Shown here piece after piece: positions 42,571 through 50,823 of a stretch of 64,000 nt of DNA (positions are counted from its first letter, which is position 1; every line of letters starts with the position of its first letter). This DNA comes from an uncultured Cellulophaga sp. (GTDB taxonomy: Bacteria; Bacteroidota; Bacteroidia; Flavobacteriales; Flavobacteriaceae): NCBI GenBank assembly GCA_947492955.1, contig CANLOV010000006.1:186001-250000 (forward strand), given 5' to 3'. Below the pieces are notes generated by a model, which was given only the letters and a program-made list of their open reading frames with translations, did not search any database and was not told the DNA's origin. Position numbers and translations under genes: made by a program.

Positions 42571-45123
42571 ATGGATGATAATTTTTCACCTAGAGTAAAA
42601 GATGTAATTGCTTATAGCAAGGAAGAAGCATTAAGACTTGGCCACGATTTCATTGGTACGGAGCATTTAATGCTTGGTTTATTACGAGATGGAAGCGGCA
42701 AAGCAATAAATATATTAGACGCATTAGACGTGGATTTAGACCACCTAAGAAGAAAGGTTGAAATTTTAAGTCCTGCCAATCCAAGCGCTAATAATTTACA
42801 AAAAGATAAAAAAAACCTGCATTTAACCAGACAAGCTGAACGTGCACTAAAAACAACATTTTTAGAAGCCAAGTTATTTCAGAGTTCTGCAATTAATACA
42901 GCGCATTTATTACTTTGTATTTTAAGAAATGAAAATGACCCAACTACAAAACTACTTCATAAGTTAAAAGTAGATTATGATGGTGTAAAGGATCAGTTTA
43001 AATCTATGATTACAAGTGATGATGATTATATAGATATACCTAGAGCAGAATCTTTCCCTAATGAATCGGAAGATGGTAATGATGGAAAAGAAAATACTTT
43101 TGGATCTACTGGTGGAGGGCAACAAGCTAATAAAAAATCTAAAACACCTGTATTAGATAATTTTGGTAGAGACCTTACCAAAATGGCAGAAGAAAACAAA
43201 TTAGACCCTGTTGTTGGTAGAGAGAAAGAAATAGAGCGTGTATCTCAAATATTAAGTAGAAGAAAAAAGAACAACCCTTTACTTATTGGAGAACCTGGTG
43301 TTGGTAAAAGTGCCATTGCAGAAGGACTTGCTCTAAGAATTATTAATAAAAAAGTATCTCGTATACTATACAACAAAAGAGTTGTAACATTAGATTTAGC
43401 TTCTTTGGTTGCTGGCACAAAATATCGTGGACAGTTCGAGGAACGTATGAAAGCTGTAATGAATGAATTAGAAAAGAATGATGATATTATTCTTTTTATT
43501 GATGAAATACATACCATCGTAGGAGCTGGTGGTGCCACAGGTAGTTTAGACGCTTCTAACATGTTTAAACCTGCATTAGCAAGAGGCGAAATTCAATGTA
43601 TAGGAGCAACAACATTAGACGAGTACAGACAATATATAGAAAAAGATGGTGCATTAGAACGTCGTTTTCAGAAAGTAATTGTTGAACCCACATCTGTTGA
43701 AGAAACTATAGAAATACTTAAAAATATAAAAGGTAAATACGAAGACCACCATAATGTTAATTATACAGATGAAGCTTTAGTTGCTTGTGTAAAATTAACA
43801 AATAGGTATATGACTGATCGCTTTTTACCAGACAAGGCTATTGATGCTTTAGATGAGGCTGGTTCTAGAGTACATATTGTAAATATGGATGTCCCTAAAC
43901 AAATATTAGAGCTAGAAAAGCAACTAGAAGATGTTAGAGATTTAAAAAACTCTGTAGTAAAAAAACAACGTTACGAAGAAGCAGCTAAATTAAGAGACGA
44001 CGAAAAGAGATTAGAAAAAGAATTAGCTGTTGCACAAGAAAAATGGGAAGAAGATAGTAGCTTACATAGAGAAACCGTATCAGAAGAAAATGTAGCCGAT
44101 GTTGTTTCTATGATGAGTGGTATCCCTGTAAATAGAATTGCACAAACAGAAAGCAAAAAACTAGTTAAATTACCTGCTTTAATTAAAGGAAATGTAATTG
44201 GCCAAGATGATGCTGTTGCTAAAGTTGCCAAAGCAATACAAAGAAACAGAGCTGGTTTAAAAGACCCTAACAAACCTATTGGTTCCTTTATATTTTTAGG
44301 ACAAACAGGAGTAGGAAAAACACAATTAGCTAAGGTTTTAGCCAAAGAACTATTTGATTCTGAAGATGCATTAATACGCATTGATATGAGCGAGTATATG
44401 GAGAAATTTGCCATCTCTCGTTTAGTAGGAGCTCCTCCAGGGTATGTTGGTTATGAAGAAGGTGGGCAGTTAACCGAAAAAGTTAGACGCAAGCCATACT
44501 CAGTTGTATTATTAGACGAAGTAGAAAAAGCACATCCAGATGTATTTAACATGCTCTTACAAGTATTGGATGATGGTTTCCTTACTGATAGCCTTGGACG
44601 CAAAATAGACTTTAGAAATACAATTATAATAATGACATCCAATATAGGTGCCCGCCAATTAAAAGACTTTGGACAGGGTGTTGGTTTTGGAACTGCCGCT
44701 AAAAAAGCGCAATCTGATAGTCATCAAAAAAGTGTAATTGAAAATGCTCTTAAAAAAGCTTTTGCTCCTGAATTTTTAAATAGAATTGATGATGTAATTG
44801 TATTTAACGCTCTAGAAAGAGGTGATATCCATAAAATTATTGATATTGAATTAAATAAATTATTCAAAAGAATTAAAGATATTGGATACACTCTTAACTT
44901 AACAGATAGTGCAAAAGATTATATTGCCGATAAAGGGTTTGACAAGCAGTATGGTGCTAGACCTTTAAAAAGAGCTATTCAGAAATATATTGAAGATGCA
45001 CTTGCCGAAGAGATTGTAAATTCTAAATTAGACGAAGGAGATACCATAAACATGGATTTAGATAAGAAAAAAGAAGAACTTACAATAGAAATTAAAAAAG
45101 AAGAAAAATCATCTGAAGCATAA
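42571..45123 (+). CDS. clpC: ATP-dependent Clp protease ATPase subunit ClpC
   Basis: HSP100 unfoldase of 850 aa that feeds substrates to ClpP. The N domain (1-150) has two Clp_N repeats (FIGTEHLMLGLLRDGSGKA and INTAHLLLCILRNEND). D1 AAA+ has Walker A GEPGVGKS (Lys246) and Walker B ILFIDEIHTIVGAG. The middle domain has a UVR-like motif (KKQRYEEAAKLRDDEKRL), which separates ClpC from ClpB. D2 AAA+ has Walker A GQTGVGKTQ (Lys583). The VGFG motif after KDFGQGVGFGT is the ClpP-docking loop, so protease coupling is expected. The gene is isolated, with a palindrome upstream and a terminator downstream. Confidence 0.95.
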   Translation: MDDNFSPRVKDVIAYSKEEALRLGHDFIGTEHLMLGLLRDGSGKAINILDALDVDLDHLRRKVEILSPANPSANNLQKDKKNLHLTRQAERALKTTFLEAKLFQSSAINTAHLLLCILRNENDPTTKLLHKLKVDYDGVKDQFKSMITSDDDYIDIPRAESFPNESEDGNDGKENTFGSTGGGQQANKKSKTPVLDNFGRDLTKMAEENKLDPVVGREKEIERVSQILSRRKKNNPLLIGEPGVGKSAIAEGLALRIINKKVSRILYNKRVVTLDLASLVAGTKYRGQFEERMKAVMNELEKNDDIILFIDEIHTIVGAGGATGSLDASNMFKPALARGEIQCIGATTLDEYRQYIEKDGALERRFQKVIVEPTSVEETIEILKNIKGKYEDHHNVNYTDEALVACVKLTNRYMTDRFLPDKAIDALDEAGSRVHIVNMDVPKQILELEKQLEDVRDLKNSVVKKQRYEEAAKLRDDEKRLEKELAVAQEKWEEDSSLHRETVSEENVADVVSMMSGIPVNRIAQTESKKLVKLPALIKGNVIGQDDAVAKVAKAIQRNRAGLKDPNKPIGSFIFLGQTGVGKTQLAKVLAKELFDSEDALIRIDMSEYMEKFAISRLVGAPPGYVGYEEGGQLTEKVRRKPYSVVLLDEVEKAHPDVFNMLLQVLDDGFLTDSLGRKIDFRNTIIIMTSNIGARQLKDFGQGVGFGTAAKKAQSDSHQKSVIENALKKAFAPEFLNRIDDVIVFNALERGDIHKIIDIELNKLFKRIKDIGYTLNLTDSAKDYIADKGFDKQYGARPLKRAIQKYIEDALAEEIVNSKLDEGDTINMDLDKKKEELTIEIKKEEKSSEA

Positions 45124-45140
45124 ACTCAGATTTATTTCAC

Positions 45141-45176
45141 AAAAAAAGGAGTCAACTAAAATTGGCTCCTTTTTTG
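45141..45176 (+). terminator. Intrinsic terminator after clpC
   Basis: Stem AAAAAGGAGTCAA / TTGGCTCCTTTTT (one G-T wobble) with a 6-base loop and a T-run, 20 bp past the clpC stop. Confidence 0.85.
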
Positions 45177-45286
45177 TATCCAAAATACAAGTGTAAAAAT
45201 TACAATTTAAAAAAACCGTTTAAAAGTAATACATACGATATTTAGGCTTTTTGTCTATTATTTTTCACCACTGCTCACCATAAAAC

Positions 45287-45294
45287 TACATTTG
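45287..45294 (+). promoter_or_regulatory. -7 box for the 135-aa conserved protein
   Basis: TACATTTG fits TAnnTTTG, 31 bp upstream of ATG 45326. No -33 TTG at the ideal spacing. Confidence 0.4.
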
Positions 45295-45325
45295 TCTTGA
45301 GACACACTGTATAAATAATATATTA

Positions 45326-45733
45326 ATGAGAATTAAACGACAATCAAAGAAAACGATTATCGTTAGGGAATACGAATTGGAAGTTGGAAAAATCCAAGTG
45401 TACAATGACTATATGGTAACTACGTTTGACGAAGGAGCCACGCTAACACTAGAAAGAGCATACCAAATTATTGGAATCGCTGAAATACATTTTAGAGATA
45501 AAAACTTTGGTTTTATAAGCCTTAGAAGAAACTCTTATGCTGTTGACCCTTCCATATACAATTACTTAAGAGAATTAGATAACCTTAAAGCATTTGCTAT
45601 CGTATCTATTAAAGAAATAGATATGCATAATTTTAAGGTTGAAAAAATGTTTTATAAAAAACCTATGAAATTTTTTATAGAATATACTAACGCATTAGCT
45701 TGGGTAAAAAGACGCGTTAAAAGCAGTAAATAA
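45326..45733 (+). CDS. Conserved flavobacterial hypothetical protein, 135 aa (SpoIIAA/STAS-like layout)
   Basis: The sequence has no signal peptide. It opens with REYELEVGKIQVYNDYMVTTFDEG and continues with FGFISLRRNSYAVDPSIYNYL and VEKMFYKKPMKFFIEYTNALAWVK. The alternation and length resemble the small STAS/SpoIIAA-like proteins of Bacteroidota, but I have no firm family name. It is probably cytoplasmic. Its last codons, AAAAGCAGTAAATAA, are nearly the same as the last codons of the second hybrid kinase at 57969-57983. This is part of a longer direct repeat described separately. It is the last ordinary gene before the accessory island. Confidence 0.7.
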   Translation: MRIKRQSKKTIIVREYELEVGKIQVYNDYMVTTFDEGATLTLERAYQIIGIAEIHFRDKNFGFISLRRNSYAVDPSIYNYLRELDNLKAFAIVSIKEIDMHNFKVEKMFYKKPMKFFIEYTNALAWVKRRVKSSK

Positions 45734-45803
45734 ACCTACTTCTCTTTTATCCTTCCTCCTGTTGCCCCTCAACAACAGGGTTTTCAGGAACTGTACATAA
45801 ATC
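45719..45803 (+). repeat. Left copy of an imperfect ~85-bp direct repeat flanking the accessory island
   Basis: Two aligned blocks: AAAAGCAGTAAATAAA (45719-45734), 15 of 16 bases equal to 57969-57984; and 45767-45803, 31 of 37 equal to 58015-58051, including an identical CCTCAACAACAGG. The gap between stop codon and second block is 34 and 32 bp in the two copies. Most mismatches are transitions. Confidence 0.6.
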
Positions 45804-45839
45804 ATAGCATACTCCCCATGTACTTACACCAATAAAAAT
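45747..45839 (-). pseudogene. Remnant of the 3' end of nnr
   Basis: Read on the minus strand, the frame between TAA 45840-45842 and TAA 45747-45749 gives IFIGVSTWGVCYDLCTVPEN followed by PVVEGQQEEG. The intact nnr gene at 58001-59542 ends DFIGGAYLDLFAVPESPVVE followed by EEEA. The match covers the last ~25 codons only. The rest of the gene is absent and the upstream frame is closed by the stop at 45840. It is too diverged for a very recent duplication but too similar for chance. Confidence 0.6.
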
Positions 45840-45872
45840 TTAATTATTATTAAAAATAACAAATTTAAAGTT

Positions 45873-46255
45873 TTATAATTTCTCAATTTTTAAATATACT
45901 TTCCAATGATGTCTTTGAGACCCAGCAATTAAACCTGAATCAAAAAAGGCTTCTTTACTACTTAATTGGTTTTTAAACAAATCACTTTTAATTCTATAAA
46001 ACTTATACTTATCTATCGGCTTATCATTTGGCATTTTCACATTACAGTTCCAACCAGAAATACCATCATTTTTATGACATGATTTGAAATATAAATTTAA
46101 CAAATCATTATTTTCGAAATCTGGATCTATACAAAAAGTAAGCGACTCTCGCTGTAAGCGTAGTTTATCTTGGTTATATTTGTTACCTTAAAAGTATTAT
46201 TAACTGCTTCATGGTGCCTTTTTGCCCATTCATTACTATTACGGTTTCCCCACTC
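45873..46255 (-). pseudogene. C-terminal fragment of an unrecognised protein, frameshifted
   Basis: The end (…FFDSGLIAGSQRHHWKVYLK) is an open frame back to about 46175 (RLQRESLTFCIDPDFENNDL…YFKSCHKNDGISGWNCNVKM). There the sense continues only in another frame as LVEWGNRNSNEWAKRHHEAV. One frameshift near 46165 and no usable start mean this is debris. A 76-codon piece starting at TTG 46103 could be mistaken for a gene. Nothing in it identifies a family. It is fused to the LRR remnant just upstream. Confidence 0.55.
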
Positions 46256-46621
46256 TACCAATTTGTTATTTGTCCAATTTCAGAAGGAATTGAAGTAATA
46301 TTATTATATGATAAACCTAAACTTGTAAGATTGGTTAATTGTCCAATACTGCTTGGTAATGTTGTAAGGTCAGAAAAATCTAATGATAATCTAATTAATA
46401 TACTATTCTAATCTAAGAATACACCTTGCCAATTTTCTATATTTTCACTATTAATATCCCAACCTAAGGTATTATTTGGGTTGGCATTATAGATGTCTAG
46501 TAAAATGTCTCTTGTACTAAGATTTGTATTAAAGTTATCATCGTCATTACTGCAGCTAAATAATAGATACGATTATTGTTAATAAAAGTAGTATGCTTAG
46601 CATGTTGTTTTTTGTTTTCAT
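46255..46621 (-). pseudogene. Decayed leucine-rich-repeat lipoprotein
   Basis: From ATG 46619-46621 the signal peptide reads MKTKNNMLSILLLLTIIVSI. A one-base frameshift then separates it from the lipobox FSCSNDDDNFN. The body RDILLDIYNANPNNTLGWDI is the standard opening of flavobacterial LRR lipoproteins, and it is followed by LRR text (LTTLPSSIGQLTNLTSLGL, then NNITSIPSEIGQ). An in-frame TAG at 46408-46410 and another at 46255-46257 break it further. At least three lesions make it non-functional. It is a relative of, but not the same as, the intact LRR gene at 20078. Confidence 0.75.
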
Positions 46622-46632
46622 TTTTTTAAATA

Positions 46633-47697
46633 TTATTGTTTCTTAATTAACTCAATTTCAATTGGATTAAATAGTATTTGTAATATGCGTGTATCATCTT
46701 TACAATTGTTATCAGTACTAATATCCCAACCGCCAGTATCTCCAACAACTTCTAATAAGGCAACGTGTCCTTTATTGTCAAGACCGTTTCCTACAGATAA
46801 ACTATGAGGAGAGCCATCACCTCCTCCAAAAATTTGATTTTGTCCTCCGCCTTGAAGCACTTTATTAAAGGTTGTTTCGGAGAAAGGTTTATCTACAATA
46901 CCATTTATGTATGTGCCGTAAGGAGCTTTGTATATAGGGATTTCCCAATAGCCTTTTACTTCAGATCTACCAGTTAATCCATCACTTTTAGTTTCCTGAG
47001 CATTAAAACGTATACGTGCTATAAGTTCTTTATTGTTTTTACTAGGATATAAAAAAACAGAGCCAAATACCTTTGGACCATTACCAGCAAACTCAAAGTC
47101 TCCGCCAACTAAAGTGCTTGGGCATAGGTCTTTTATAGGGTTAGCCTTTATTGATTTTTTAAATACTTCTACCTTACCAGCAAGTACTTGTTTTAATGTA
47201 GGTTCTGGTTTTAATCTTTTAAGCCTCCATTTTTGAGCGTTTCCACCATTAAGTTCCCACATCCAAATGGGAGTTCCATCTTTAGATTTGCCCCATTGTA
47301 CATCTAAAAATGTACCTATTTTAGATTTTATATAAAAATAACCGTCAGGGCCTTTAATAAATTTCCATTTAAGATTGTTTTGATTTACTTTATCCCAAAG
47401 TGTAACTATTTCTTTTGGTACACCAGTACCTTTATATACATGTACATACTTACCCAATGCTGATTTAATGTAGAAATAGCCGTCACCTGCATTTTCTAAT
47501 GTAAATTTTTGAGCAATTTTGCCATTATAAGGCCATAAATGTAATGGTGTACCATTTTTATTTTTTGCCCATTGTACATCTAAATATTTACCAGCTATTG
47601 CAGATTGTATGTAATACGTTTCTCCTGCTTTTTGAGCATAAGAAAAACTTATAACTAAAAAAAATGCTAATTTTATAATTGATTGTATTGATTTCAT
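46633..47697 (-). CDS. Secreted ricin-type (beta-trefoil) lectin-domain protein
   Basis: A 354-residue protein. Signal peptide to ~21 (FSYAQ). Residues ~25-165 hold three beta-trefoil units: GKYLDVQWAKNKNGTPLHLW, then DGYFYIKSALGKYVHVYKG, then DGYFYIKSKIGTFLDVQWGK, closing with the QxW-like NGGNAQKWRLKR. This is a RICIN-like carbohydrate-binding module. The C-terminal ~190 residues (VEVFKKSIKANPIKDLCPST…WEIPIYKAPYGTYINGIVDK) form a separate domain I do not recognise, with two cysteines. No lipobox and no sorting tail, so it is periplasmic or released. It belongs to the minus-strand surface gene cluster of the island. Confidence 0.8.
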   Translation of the reverse strand: MKSIQSIIKLAFFLVISFSYAQKAGETYYIQSAIAGKYLDVQWAKNKNGTPLHLWPYNGKIAQKFTLENAGDGYFYIKSALGKYVHVYKGTGVPKEIVTLWDKVNQNNLKWKFIKGPDGYFYIKSKIGTFLDVQWGKSKDGTPIWMWELNGGNAQKWRLKRLKPEPTLKQVLAGKVEVFKKSIKANPIKDLCPSTLVGGDFEFAGNGPKVFGSVFLYPSKNNKELIARIRFNAQETKSDGLTGRSEVKGYWEIPIYKAPYGTYINGIVDKPFSETTFNKVLQGGGQNQIFGGGDGSPHSLSVGNGLDNKGHVALLEVVGDTGGWDISTDNNCKDDTRILQILFNPIEIELIKKQ

Positions 47698-47716
47698 TTT
47701 TGTAAGTGTTTAATAA

Positions 47717-48373
47717 TTAATTCTCTAATCCAAAATAATTAGCTACCTGTTGGTAATTATTGATATCTACACCTTTGTCTTTAAAATAAACAGAAAAATC
47801 TTTACTGCTTTTGGCGCTTATTTCACTGTCAATTTTCAAGAGCAAAACTCTCGCATTACCGGCACCACATCCCACTGGTATAGTTCTATTAAAATCACTA
47901 TCATAAAAATCTATCCAAACTTCAGAAAGAGACAGATAAGGACTAATGTTTGCATAATATTTGCCACATAAAATTCCTGGATAAAGACTAAAAACAGGAC
48001 CTACAGTTGAAAAATAACTACCCATGTAAACCAATACAGCAATTTCTCTACTCTCTTCATCGGTAAATTTATCCGGGATTAGTAATGTTATCCTATTCTT
48101 ATCAAATTTATTAGAAATATTAAATTCATAGAAAGCTAATAAACTATTTTCACCATCTTGTCCATCAGTTCCGTCTTCTCCGTCTTCTCCGTCTTCTCCA
48201 TCCTCGCCATCTATTCCATCTTGTCCAGGTTCTCCTTGTGGCCCTACAAGACCTTGCTCTCCATCGATACCATTGATACCGTTCTCCCCATCCAAACCAT
48301 CCTCACCAGAGCAAGACGCTACTAAAATTGCAAATATTAGTAAGCCTGTTTTAAAAAATTGCTTTGTTTTCAT
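47717..48373 (-). CDS. Collagen-like repeat lipoprotein
   Basis: A 218-residue lipoprotein. Signal peptide with lipobox ILVASCSG (Cys at 21). Immediately after it come 18 uninterrupted Gly-X-Y triplets (GEDGLDGENGINGIDGEQG … GEDGEDGEDGTDGQDGEN), very acidic, encoded by 9-bp DNA repeats. The C-terminal ~140 residues (LLAFYEFNISNKFDKNRITL…VLLLKIDSEISAKSSKDFSV) form a globular domain seen in other Bacteroidota collagen-like lipoproteins. Collagen-like stretches form trimeric rods. Here they would hold the C-terminal head away from the membrane. Repeat number is likely to vary by slippage. Confidence 0.85.
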   Translation of the reverse strand: MKTKQFFKTGLLIFAILVASCSGEDGLDGENGINGIDGEQGLVGPQGEPGQDGIDGEDGEDGEDGEDGTDGQDGENSLLAFYEFNISNKFDKNRITLLIPDKFTDEESREIAVLVYMGSYFSTVGPVFSLYPGILCGKYYANISPYLSLSEVWIDFYDSDFNRTIPVGCGAGNARVLLLKIDSEISAKSSKDFSVYFKDKGVDINNYQQVANYFGLEN

Positions 48374-48507
48374 GTTTAAAAATTTATTTATTAATAATTA
48401 CGTTGTTTAAAATGAAACTCTAGTTAAATTAACAGTATCAAAATTGTACTTAGGTTTTAAAGTTTGTTTTTCTAGTAATATTTAATATTCCTAATATTTA
48501 TTTCACA

Positions 48508-49200
48508 TTAAATGGCTTTTAGTATTATTTCTCCATCTCCCATTAATATTAATTCTTTACCATCCTTCATAAAATTGGCTGTTTTAGGAAATAAGCTGAA
48601 TAACAATTCTTCAAAAAAACTAGCTCCTGCTATTTCTGTACAAGCAGTATTACTAATAGATATATTCAAGTTATCTTCAGTCATATAATTAAATACACAT
48701 GTATTAGTCCCTGATACAACACAAGTACCATCTGTCTTAAATTCAATACTATATCCTTTATCTGCGTTTGTAAAAATTGATGCGTCTTTTTCTTTCAATT
48801 TTATGACCTCCCAAGTCTTTGATGATAAATCAATACTTACTTTTTCTACAACTACAGTTATTGTAGACCTTGTAGTTAATTCACCATCGAAAACCTCTAA
48901 GGCTATTATATGGGTAGTTGCTGTTTCAAAGTCTAAATTTTTACCTTCAACTAAACTTAATTCTCCTGTATTATTTATTGTAAATAAATCGTTGCTATTG
49001 GTAGTAATGGTAAACGTAAGTTCGTTTTCATCGGTAGCTACTACAGTAGCAAAGGGTGTGTTACTAGCAATATCCTCTGCTACACTAAAGGTTTGGTCTG
49101 CTACTATTGGGGCTATATTTGCTGGGGCATCGTCTTTTTTACATGCTATTATTGCTAATATTATTGTAAAGAGTACTAATTTTAGAAGTGTCTTTTTCAT
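48508..49200 (-). CDS. Chimeric lipoprotein: shared cadherin-like N-terminal module with a different C-terminal domain
   Basis: A 230-residue lipoprotein. Residues 1-~115 are almost identical to the N-termini of the three DUF285 genes upstream: lipobox IIACKKDDAPAN (the CKKDD fits the Bacteroidota surface lipoprotein export signal), then a cadherin-like domain (VADQTFSVAEDIASNTPFAT, then NNTGELSLVEGKNLDFETAT). After TITVVVEKV the sequence switches to an unrelated domain (LSSKTWEVIKLKEKD…CVFNYMTEDNLNISISN…GDGEIILKAI) that resembles small META/lipocalin-like beta domains. It has no PKD and no DUF285 repeats. The 45-bp gap upstream is the same as those inside the array, so it is a member of the tandem family with a swapped 3' end. 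Confidence 0.8.
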   Translation of the reverse strand: MKKTLLKLVLFTIILAIIACKKDDAPANIAPIVADQTFSVAEDIASNTPFATVVATDENELTFTITTNSNDLFTINNTGELSLVEGKNLDFETATTHIIALEVFDGELTTRSTITVVVEKVSIDLSSKTWEVIKLKEKDASIFTNADKGYSIEFKTDGTCVVSGTNTCVFNYMTEDNLNISISNTACTEIAGASFFEELLFSLFPKTANFMKDGKELILMGDGEIILKAI

Positions 49201-49245
49201 GTTTATTTAAAATTTAATAACATATTTAGTTTGTTTTTATATGCG

Positions 49246-50778
49246 TTATGGGGTACAACTGGTAAAATTGGGTAGGTCTGTTGGGCTTAAACCAGAATTA
49301 TCACTAAAACCTACACATAAGTTAACATTACTTACATCCCAACCAGAGAGATTTTGGTTAAAGGATGTTGCTCCTGAGAACATAATTTCCATATCAGTAA
49401 CATTACTTACATCCCAACCAGAGATATCTTGGTTAAAACTTGTAGCTCCATCGAACATACTCCCCATATCAGTAACATTACTTACATCCCAACCAGAGAT
49501 ATCTTGGTTAAAACTTGTAGCTCCATCGAACATACTCCACATATCAGTAACATTACTTACATCCCAACCAGAGATATCTTGGTTAAAACTTATAACTCCT
49601 GAGAACATACTCCACATACTAGTTACATTACTTACATTCCAAGCAGAGACATCTTGGTTAAAACTTATAGCTTCTGAGAACATACTCCACATATTAGTAA
49701 CATTACTTACATCCCAAGTAGAGATATCTTGGTTAAAACTTGTAGCTCCCCAAAACATACTCTCCATATTAGTAACATTACTTACATCCCAACCAGAGAT
49801 GTCTTGATTAAAACCAGTACTCTCAAACATTCTGTACATACTAAAAACATTACTCACGTCCCAAGAAGAGATATCTTGGTTAAAATTTGTAGCTCCCAAA
49901 AACATACCTGCCATAGAAACCACCTTACTTACATTCCAAGCAGAGATTTCTTGGTTAAAGGATGTAGCACGTTCAAACATCTCACCCATATTAGTAACAT
50001 TACTTACATCCCAACCAGAGATATCTTGGTTAAAACTTGTAGCTCCTGAGAACATACCACCCATATTGGTAACTAATGATAAATCAGGAATATCTGTTGT
50101 ATTCAGCTTTAGGTTAGAGCACCCTCTAAAAGCATCCTCCATACTTTCCCATTTAATAGTTCCCCATTGGGTAACTTCTAATAGTTTTTCTCTTTCACTA
50201 GTAGGTATTACAATTTGTGGGTATACCCCAGAAATTTTAATGGTATGCTTTCCGGCCACTGTGTAACTATGAGTAGCTTCTGTGGTTTGGTTTGTAGCAA
50301 CAGTACCATCTCCCCAATCTATGGTATAATTATATGTATTGGAAAGAGTAGCTATAGTTATAGTTTCATTTGCTGTAGTAGTTTGCCAAGTGGTTATAAA
50401 AGGTCTGTTTTCATTTATATCTTCTATATTTATAGTAATAATAGTTTTTGTAGTTAATTCGCCATCAAAAACCTTTACAGCTATTATATGGGTAGTTGCT
50501 GTTTCAAAATCTAAATTTTTACCCTCAACTAAACTTAATTCTCCTGTATTATTTATTGTAAATAAATCGTTGCTATTGGTAGTAATGGTAAACGTAAGTT
50601 CGTTTTCATCGGTAGCTACTACAGTAGCAAAGGGTGTGTTACTAGCAATATCCTCTGCTACAGTAAATGTTTGGTCTGCTACTATTGGTGCTATATTTGC
50701 TGGGGCATCGTCTTTTTTGCAAGATATTATTGCTATAATTATAAAAAGTGATATTAATTTTAGAAGTGTCTTTTTCAT
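49246..50778 (-). CDS. Surface lipoprotein with cadherin-like, PKD-like and ten DUF285/BspA repeats
   Basis: A 510-residue lipoprotein. Lipobox ends at Cys20 and is followed by KKDDAPAN (surface export signal type). Cadherin-like module ~30-125. PKD-like module ~130-200 with YNYTIDWGDGTVATNQ and AGKHTIKISGVYP. From ~215 there are ten 25-residue repeats of the type FNQDISxWDVSNVTxM followed by MFxGATS. The fourth is one residue short (FESTGFNQD). The C-terminal cap is GLSPTDLPNFTSCTP. DUF285 (PF03382) repeats resemble the BspA-type LRRs used in adhesion. The gene is third in the array. Long antisense open frames across the repeats are side effects of the periodicity. Confidence 0.88.
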   Translation of the reverse strand: MKKTLLKLISLFIIIAIISCKKDDAPANIAPIVADQTFTVAEDIASNTPFATVVATDENELTFTITTNSNDLFTINNTGELSLVEGKNLDFETATTHIIAVKVFDGELTTKTIITINIEDINENRPFITTWQTTTANETITIATLSNTYNYTIDWGDGTVATNQTTEATHSYTVAGKHTIKISGVYPQIVIPTSEREKLLEVTQWGTIKWESMEDAFRGCSNLKLNTTDIPDLSLVTNMGGMFSGATSFNQDISGWDVSNVTNMGEMFERATSFNQEISAWNVSKVVSMAGMFLGATNFNQDISSWDVSNVFSMYRMFESTGFNQDISGWDVSNVTNMESMFWGATSFNQDISTWDVSNVTNMWSMFSEAISFNQDVSAWNVSNVTSMWSMFSGVISFNQDISGWDVSNVTDMWSMFDGATSFNQDISGWDVSNVTDMGSMFDGATSFNQDISGWDVSNVTDMEIMFSGATSFNQNLSGWDVSNVNLCVGFSDNSGLSPTDLPNFTSCTP

Positions 50779-50823
50779 ATTTATTTAAAATTTAACAACA
50801 TATTTAGTTTGTTTTTATATGCG

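Noticed and set aside
45873-46103. A 76-aa hypothetical gene
   Set aside because: The sense of the sequence continues upstream of its TTG and then shifts frame, so it is the end of a broken gene, not a complete small gene.
46211-46411. 66-aa plus-strand open frame
   Set aside because: It is antisense to the decayed LRR lipoprotein and reflects the LRR repeat on the other strand.
49241-49807. Long plus-strand open frame with repeats of the type VTLLTSQPEISWLKL
   Set aside because: It is the antisense reading of the 75-bp DUF285 repeats. Repeat periodicity divisible by three keeps all six frames open, and there is no promoter or signal. The same applies to the plus-strand frames at 50819-51085, 51170-51628 and 52610-52939.
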